DNA of 64,000 nucleotides from Plantago major (Eukaryota; Streptophyta; Magnoliopsida; Lamiales; Plantaginaceae): assembly GCA_026545765.1 (NCBI GenBank), contig CM048842.1, positions 23,462,667 to 23,526,666 of the forward strand. The letters run 5' to 3'. A program made the position numbers and the translations under genes. This document shows positions 56,842-64,000 of this stretch, one piece after another. Position 1 is the stretch's first letter. Each line of letters starts with the position of its first letter. The notes beneath the pieces were generated by a model that saw only the letters and a list, made by a program, of their open reading frames with translations, did no database searches and was not told the DNA's origin.

Positions 56842-58239
56842 TGATAAGCTCAAATTATACTCTAAATAACTTAAGAGAATAAGTTGTAGTTGTAGACTAT
56901 GCTTAACTCGGTATCGTTCTCTAGGGAATTAATCAGGCTACCACAACGAATGAGAGTAAACAGTTTGTTTGTAAGTAACAAACATATTTGAGTGATTGTA
57001 CTTCTAAAACACAGATTAAAACAGGAAACAGATAAACAGGTTTGATCAAAGAGAGAAGATGAACACAGTAGTAATGATCAAGTAATGCTAATTCGTTCTA
57101 GGGCAATCATTCATATTTGTCACACGGTTGTTGTACGGAAATCAATCAATTCGATTCAACCAATTGTTCTTAGAATATATTATACTGGAGAAATCGTGAG
57201 TCGTCAATTCACGATCCTTAAACCTGAACAATTTAGAGAATTTAATACGGACTTATCGAATTGAAGGTTTTTACAAAGATTTTATACGAGACTAACCTAT
57301 ATGAGTGAATCCAAAACCCTAGAAACGTATATGCAAGACTATCACATAACTACTGTGTTCGGAGTGATTTAACTACTCATGAGGGAAGCAAAGATAAAAG
57401 ACGTCAAGGTATTGAATATGCCAAGCATAAACATGGTGATAATCGCATACAAGATCATACAATTCGATAAACAGAAAAAAAAAAAACACGAATTGAAGAT
57501 AAACAATAGAGAGTTATCAAAAGATTACCAAGAATTCGATATCAATGCTTCTTACAAGAGGTAAACCAAGCTCCAAAAATCAATCAATGTCAAAACCTAG
57601 TTCTTGAGCTTTTTTCTATGTAAATCTAGGGTAAAAGAAGTTATGTCTGAAGTTATGGTGAAAGAAATCTATTTAAAGGAGAAAAAACGAGTAGAATCCT
57701 AGCAGAATTCGACCAGAAAATCGCCCAGCAAATAAGCTCTCGGGAACTCTCGCCGCGGCGCGCCTAAATGTCTCGCCGCGGCGAGATGCTTTCTGACAGT
57801 CAACTTATTATATCTGTATCTTTTCCTCCAGGAAGAATTTGGCTACAATTTTGCCACGACAGTTGTAGCCCTTTGAATTATATTTCCATGGCCACCGAGA
57901 TCAGGTAAATCGGACTTCATATGAGAGAGTTATGTCCAAAATGGCTAGACTGCTCCGTAAATCATCACTTTTGCAAGTCACGCTAAAACGCCTCTCAATT
58001 CTTCGTCCGAACTCCGAATCCACTTCCGTCTTCGCCCAATTACTCGTCATTCAGATATCTATAACCAATGTCTTCACTCCGATTTTCACCTTCGGGACCA
58101 AATAACACAAAAAATCCCACAAAACACAAACAAAGTACCAAAGCATAAAAACCTACAAAAACACTATAAAACAAAGGTCAAAGACTAACAAAAGACCGCT
58201 AAAAAGGACCAACTGAGACGTTAGAATATTGTCTCATCA
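56842..58239 (-). mobile_element. Solo gypsy LTR, minus strand
   Basis: It is bounded by TGATAAGCTC and GTCTCATCA, with the target-site duplication ATTGC (56837-56841, 58240-58244). Length is 1398 bp. Same subfamily as 25152-26337. A perfect CTCGCCGCGGCGAG lies at 57772-57785. It is inserted in the Tat element. Confidence 0.9.
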
Positions 58240-58478
58240 ATTGCTCAAAGTGATCCGAGCTTTCAAGAGTTGTGTATTTATGCAGACTACTAAGACTACG
58301 TATATCATGACGGATCAAGAAAGCATAAAAACAGAAGCATTGATATATCGGAAAAAGCATATTGTACTTGCATTACTATTACAGAATGGAAAATCAATGT
58401 CTGCGGCAATAGATCCGTGCCATTAAAGATCAATATTCAAATATTACAATCATTTTCATGGGGCATACCCCGGACTTC

Positions 58479-60688
58479 TCATTGAGGAGGGGGCTGTCTT
58501 GGGCCGGCTTCATTAGTTCCAAGCGGATTAGTGGAGGACGGATTGGCATTCGAGGCGCCCGCGCGTGACTCAGCAACAACATCAAAGGAAGCCTTTATGT
58601 TCTCAAACAGGTTAAAGTCCGCGCCATGGCCAACGATCCGGGAAAGCATGAAGTACCAATTCTTCAGATAGTTCATGTTGTCATGGAAAGGCATGAAGCA
58701 TACCTTCCCTATAGCCTCCAGGACACATTTGGGAAGAAAAGGTCCACCGTTGTTGATCTCAATTTCACCTTCCTCGGTGAGCACCTCCGCAAACTCACAC
58801 GCCGCTAACCGCTCACTCGGGACGATTTCCACCAGGATGTCCACTCCACTAGCGTCCGCAGACGGATCCAATCCTTCCCTCTTCCAATCAAAGTTCGGAG
58901 GCACCAACCCCTTTGCTTGCAATTGGCCGATAGCGGATGAGAACCCCTCCCGGCGGAGAGCGTCGGCCTTTTCCGCCATGAAGAACTTGAAGGAGTCCGA
59001 CTTCATAAAGTCCTTAACAGCTTCAAGCCGGGCGAACTGGAGATCTTCGAGGAGCGCATCCTTGGACTCCAGGAACGCCTTGATTGATGTGTCAATGAAT
59101 TTCTCCTGCCACTCTACGTCCGACTTGGCTGACTCCAAGCTAGCCTTCAGCTTGGCGATAACTGTGTCCTTCTTCTTCAATTGGGTGGTCTCCGCCCGCT
59201 TAGCCTTCTCCGCCTCATCTGCTGATGTAGCCAATGCCTTATGCAGGTCTTCCTCAATAGTGGCCCGCTCACTGGCCTTCCACTGCATGGTCTTGATCAT
59301 GCATCCGAGCTACAAGAAGTCCGCACAGTCAAAAGTTATATTCCTAACATAAAAGCTGAAACCAAAGAAAGAAAAACACGCGGGAGACACTTACCCTTTG
59401 ATGCAGCTCGTGGATCTCTCCGGCCCGTTCAACCTCAGGGAGTTCGTGACTCCGTTCATACTCCACGTCAAGGGCTGCTTGGTCGGATAACGGCAGAACA
59501 GCGGAGAAAAGCTGCCTCTTCGATGCAGGAGAAGCATCCGAGGTCGCGCCCCTTTTCTTGCCAGAGACGATGGCATCCCGCATGAACACATCCCATGGAG
59601 GCGCGGGCGCAGAAGAACCACCAGGCCCAGAAGTCCTCGGAGCACCTGCGGTTTGTGGCTGCGACGCAGTAGCACTACGGGTCGTAGGACCTTTGCCCTT
59701 GTCAAGCACCTCCAATATCTGCGGATCTTCACCCGCCTTCTTCCGTCTCTCTTCTTCAGCAGCAAATAGTGCCGCATTTTTGGGGTCCGCCATAGGCAAA
59801 CCCGTGGAAGTGTTGATGATCTTGGCCCTCTGGCCAGTGGCAAGCTCAAGGGCTTGCTGCTACCAGTAATCTGCGAAAGGAACAAACGATGTTAGCAATG
59901 GATCTATAAAACTACGAACAACAGTCTCATATGACAATTATATATGACACTTAAAAGACAGAAAGAAAATATAAACCCTAAAGAATCCTTACAGAAGTCG
60001 GTCTTCCCTCTGACCTCAATGACGTCAGTCAGTCCGCACAAGTAAGGTAGCGACTGACAAATCAATATGTGGAACTAATAAGTTGGTGGGTTATTTTTCT
60101 TGTGAATCTCCGCCACCCACGGAGCCACGTTTTTGGGAAGAGGGCGCCATGCCCGAATGCTTTCCCTCAAAAATTTTGTGGGCAACCCCCACTGTTCTTG
60201 TCTCCTCGTGGACGCCCCAGGCTTCAAAGCCATCCGCATGAAGATGTATTTCTCCCACCACTTTGATCCGAGCGAGGAGATGGGATCAGAGATGAAGTTG
60301 CATGATTTTCTATTTACAAATGTATAGAACATGGGATTTTCCGGACTAAAGGTTACGTTGGACAACTGACGGAAGTTTTCAAAGTTTACACTTTGCCCCT
60401 TCTTCGCACAGAAGACCGCAAAGCAGATAAGGTTTCCCAAGGATTTGGGGATAACCTGGCTCGGACCAATCCCGATGTGATTCAAGATATGCTTGAATTC
60501 AGATGCGATGGGAATCTTCCACCCCAGGAGAAAGCTGCTTCATGCACGCACATATATTCAGCTGGTGGATTGTAGAAAGTATGCCCGGGCTCTGGCACCA
60601 TAATCTCGACGGACTCGGGAATTTCCCACTTCCGCCTCCACTCCGGGATGTCCTCAGACTTTACCTTGGACGGACAGGTGGGGAGCAA
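58479..60688 (-). pseudogene. Antisense ORF of the Tat element (gypsy-type transposon protein, PF04195-like)
   Basis: On the strand opposite to gag-pol, in order from 60688: a segment with 'VPEPGHTFYNPPAEYMCVHE' and 'QVIPKSLGNLICFAVFC' (resembling the 'putative gypsy type transposon' domain, from memory), a low-complexity linker (about 59344-59800), and a long alanine/lysine/glutamate coiled coil (about 58870-59300). Such antisense ORFs between pol and the 3' LTR are known in Tat elements (Grande and relatives). The product's function is unknown. The upstream end is cut by the LTR at 60715. Introns may separate the parts (acceptor- and donor-like signals near 59340-59400 and 59870-59990). Fossil. 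Confidence 0.65.
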
Positions 60689-60714
60689 ACCATCCGTGTT
60701 CAGTTCACCATATG

Positions 60715-62309
60715 TGATGAGTCGATTTTACATCGTCTCATTTGATCTTTTTTACCGTCTTATTTCCATTCTCAAGTATAGTTCTTATGTGTTTTCTTAG
60801 TATTTTGTTACGTTTTTGTGTTTTTTGTGTTTTGTAGGTGTTTGGTGAAAACGCATTAAAACAAGGGTTAAACCAGTGCATTTAATGAATTAATGGAAGC
60901 ATGAAGTTTATGGACCTGAAAGTTTGTTGAAAAAGGAGTTGATCGGTCAAAACGGAAGTGGATTCGGAGTTCGGACGAAGTTTTTAGAGCTGTTTAAGTG
61001 AAAGCGCGCGAAATTCGAACTACAATGGAGCAACATTGGAATTTTAGCCATAGCTTTTGCATATAAACTCCGATTGACCTAATATTGATGTCCACACGGA
61101 GATAAGACCAAGAGCTACAACTTTGAATAAGGAACCATTTCCAAATTCCGACGTTTAGATATTCAAAAAGGAAAAACTGTTCAGAGGAAATCACGACGCC
61201 AAGTAAATCAAGGCCCGCCATATATCAGCCAGAGCGATCATGACGCCATTACTAACTGGCGACGATTTACTTTTTAGCTTTTTTCGGCCCAGAACTTGAT
61301 TTTGAGGGTTTTTCACTATATATAACCTATTTTCTTGATCTTTTAGACATAACATTCATTATTATTCTTCTCTTCTTATTGTTTTTTTAACCTAGAACCT
61401 TTCCAAGGCAATTACCTACCTATTATTGGAGGTAATTCAACCGTTTCTCTTGTAATCCGACGATTGACATTGATTGGGAGATTATCTACATGGCTTTTCG
61501 CATCGATTCGTCTCAGTTCTTTAATTCTACCTAGGGTTTGTGACAACGAAGGGTAAATTGTATCAATTCGTTCGAATTTTTGTTTCTTGCATTAGATTAT
61601 GTTTGGAGCCTGTTTATATACAATATTGATTATGTCTTTGCATAATATGAGTAGCTAAACACCCCGATTATGGGGTGGTGACTTATTCAATGCATGCTAG
61701 CTAGGGTTCATGAGATTCGAAGTGCATCGGGTTTAGATTACTTGTGCTTTTTAGATTAATCGCATATCTTGCTACTACGTTTGATGCGCAGTCCGTCAAT
61801 ATCAATGTTAGATTAGCATTTGATCCTTGGCAACCAAAACGTTTATTTGTCTTGCTTCAATCTAACAGTTAGTTGCAAACAGTAATAGTACGATTAGCTA
61901 GATTGATTGTAGCCTAGTGGAATTGACGCCTCCACTAGCGCTATTCATTTTTGAACTCAAGATTGTGACAAGTTGCGTAATCTATCCTGTGAATCGTATG
62001 TATCCTGCTAGCTAGCTTGTTTCATGTCACTGCTCCATAATTCTCCTTATTCATATCATTGTCGTTTAGATTAATATGTTTTTTAGTTAGATTGCATAAG
62101 TAGATAGATAATATAGAGAAAATTCGCTGCCGAAGCAAACAACCCTTTTACTGCTTTCTTTACTGTAATTACTATGCGTAAACAAGACTCATCTTAGTTA
62201 AGTTCTTCGAGACCGACTCAGGGTTAACTCCACTACACTACAGGTTTTCGTAGTGTTGAGGATTAACTCTTGGCTTTAAATAAATTTAGAACTTTGATTT
62301 GACACATCA
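60715..62309 (+). repeat. Complete 5' LTR of an Athila-like gypsy element
   Basis: TGATGAGTCGATTTTACATC to TTTGACACATCA, 1595 bp, followed at once by a primer-binding site. It is the reference copy for the LTRs at 1241 and 46597. CTGGCG-type palindromes here are degraded (about 61190-61270). Confidence 0.9.
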
Positions 62310-62315
62310 AGTTTT

Positions 62316-62333
62316 TGGCGCCGCTGCCGGGAC
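62316..62333 (+). other. Athila-like primer-binding site
   Basis: TGGCGCCGCTGCCGGGAC six bases after the LTR end matches the primer-site type of plant Athila-like elements. Confidence 0.85.
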
Positions 62334-62532
62334 TTAACTCGTTTGTTAAGTTTACGAATTTTAGTTATAGTATTTTTGTTTTTACTTTTTTCTTTATCTA
62401 GTTTTTGTTTTTGCTAGTATTTTTCCTTTGTTACCTCTGTGTTCTTCGTCTTGAGTGCTTGTTTTAACTAACAGGTGCTTACGTTTGGATAGTTCTGGTG
62501 TTATGTCTGTCTTATAGCACAGGGTCGCGTAT

Positions 62533-63110
62533 ATGGCTACAGTGGAGAAACCTTCAATGTACACACTCCTTCTACCTGTGCAGGGTGCCTCTCGCACAGC
62601 CATAGTCACACCATCTCATGTGCTGGGACTCGAGGTTAAGAGACATCTCCTCCAGCAACTTCCGAGATTCTACGGAGTTCAGAATGAGGACGTCATGGGT
62701 TTCCTCAGAGAAATCGAGCACTGCATCTCTGGAATGGAGAAACCGAAGTGGTTGAGGATGACGATTTGAGGCTCCGGATGTTCCCTATGTGTCTCTTTGG
62801 CGAGGCACGAACTTGGATGAATGGCCTGGACGAAGGAAGCATCACCACCTGAAACAAAGTGTTCCAGACCTTTATGGGCAAATACTACCCTATGTGGATG
62901 ACCTCGGGTTTCAGAGCACGGATTAGGGAGTTTATCCAGAACAAGGGGAGCCCTTCTACGAAGCATGGGAGAGATTCCGTGATTTACAACGCCAATGCCC
63001 CCACCACCGTTTTAGCACTGCAGATTTGAACCAGTTCTTCTTTGATGGCCTTCATGAGCCTTCGCAAGTCATGGTTGATATGGCATGTGGAGGATGGATG
63101 GGGGAGATCA
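62533..63110 (+). pseudogene. gag start of the Athila-like element
   Basis: It starts MATVEKPSMYTLLLP (62533). 'LPRFYGVQNEDVMGFLREIE' aligns with the gag at about 18215-18290, and 'FGEARTWMNGL', 'RQCPHHRFSTADLNQFFFDG' follow. The element is cut at about 63110 by Sirevirus sequence. Broken. Confidence 0.82.
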
Positions 63111-64000
63111 CCCCTGTCGGATTGAGTATGTGAAAACCAACAATAACTCCTCTGTCTACAGATGCATTAATCAGAAGAATGGCTACTGGAATCTGGAACT
63201 CAAGCACTTACTGGTAAATGAAAAATTTCCAAAACCAATCAATAAACAGCTCATTGCATGGAGAAAAGACAAGCCAGTCTTGATTAATACCAACCACATC
63301 AAAGCCTGGTTGGATTTTGAAGTAATCAAGAGAATAGAAGCCATGAAAAAGGACCTCTCTAATGATTGTCCTTATGGAAAGCCAGATGATGTGCACAAAA
63401 TTCCTAACATCACTGGAACAGGCACAAGAGCAAGACTTGTTGTGGAACCCTATGAGTCTTTCTACATGACTGAAGATCTATACAAGGGTGACATTAGATA
63501 TCTGAAGATCATATATGAATACTTCAAGCTATTAGATATTAGAATTGAGCATGCCTAGAAATGGGGAAAGTATCTGTGGGTCAAACAATTTGCCAAGAAG
63601 AATCCCACCAAAACCTACAAGGAAGTTTGATTTGCCATCAACACTGAGATGATAGTCAGGACTTTGCTCTTTGACTACTCAGATGATATCAAAAGGTTTG
63701 GGATAGGGAATTTGCAAATTGATCCATAGATATGCTGATTGAAGACTTGAAGTTTTGAAGAATTGAAGACTAGTTTAATAGGATGTCTACTTGGAGCTTG
63801 GTTACTCCTGTTGTACTAGTTAACTATGTATTTTGTATCTTGCTGATTGTTCTTTACTGTTTTATCATTGTAAAAGTTATCTGTAAACTTTACTTGTAAC
63901 ATATCTGATGAACCTACTCTCAGATATCAATCTATAAAAAGATAACTTGTCAGCAAAGATCACACCTTGTGATTTGGTTGATGTTTACTTTCTGCACTAA
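63111..64000 (+). mobile_element. Sirevirus 3' fragment, plus strand
   Basis: It matches the reverse complement of about 6180-7060: the module with 'CPYGKPDDVH' (63370) and the noncoding stretch before the polypurine tract ('gcaaagatcacaccttgtgatttgg'). It is the same family as 5012-18165 but a separate, diverged copy, running off the window edge toward its 3' LTR. Confidence 0.82.

Larger units (their letters stand above)
49112..60714 (+). mobile_element. Tat-lineage Ty3/gypsy element (fossil) with antisense ORF
   Basis: Order: LTR (probably 49112-49503), primer-binding site, gag, protease, reverse transcriptase, RNase H, a second RNase H, integrase, noncoding DNA, an antisense ORF (58479-60688) and then truncation by another LTR at 60715. 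A second RNase H domain and additional antisense ORFs are known Tat-lineage traits. A solo LTR sits at 56842-58239. The 3' LTR is absent. The coding region has roughly ten breaks. Confidence 0.85.

Overview
This window looks like nuclear DNA from a eudicot plant. It is AT-rich, contains one intron-bearing plant gene, and is otherwise mostly nested LTR retrotransposons of plant lineages (Sirevirus and Tork-like Copia; Athila-like and Tat Ty3/gypsy). Nothing I can see fixes the species. All identifications are by eye from motifs and remembered family sequences; no database search was run.

Layout. 1-5011: the 3' part of an Athila-like gypsy element and LTRs of that family, one of them split by a clean solo Sirevirus LTR (target-site duplication GTTTA). 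5012-18165: a Sirevirus on the minus strand, split in its gag by a solo gypsy LTR (AAACT). 18166-32104: a 5'-truncated, apparently non-autonomous gypsy element (gag, protease and a second ORF, with no reverse transcriptase or integrase). Its 3' LTR holds a further solo LTR (CCGAC), which itself holds a second, opposite-strand copy of the same non-autonomous family (TTTGG). 32105-33979: a duplicated piece of the Sirevirus 5' end and an LTR fragment. 33980-46596: the gene island, with one intact ABCC-type ABC transporter gene (minus strand, ten exons, about 1545 aa) flanked by AT-rich DNA holding small DNA transposons, a probable SINE and LTR debris. 46597-48066: a solo LTR. 48067-60714: a Tork-like scrap and a long Tat-lineage gypsy element with an antisense ORF, split by another solo LTR (ATTGC). 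60715-64000: the LTR, primer-binding site and gag start of an Athila-like element, then a Sirevirus 3' fragment in plus orientation.

The only gene I would call functional is the ABC transporter, whose closest remembered relative is Arabidopsis ABCC3 (MRP3). Every virus-like element is a fossil with multiple breaks.

The most interesting signals are: (1) clusters of short GC-rich palindromes, of two different sequence types, at the same place in otherwise similar AT-rich LTRs and again inside the non-autonomous elements; (2) a gene-like second unit in the non-autonomous family (pyrimidine-rich leader, about 412-nt intron, ORF) conserved in two opposite-strand copies; (3) a duplicated nested-insertion junction that records an unequal recombination; (4) an 81-nt, in-frame, stop-free last intron in the ABC transporter gene.
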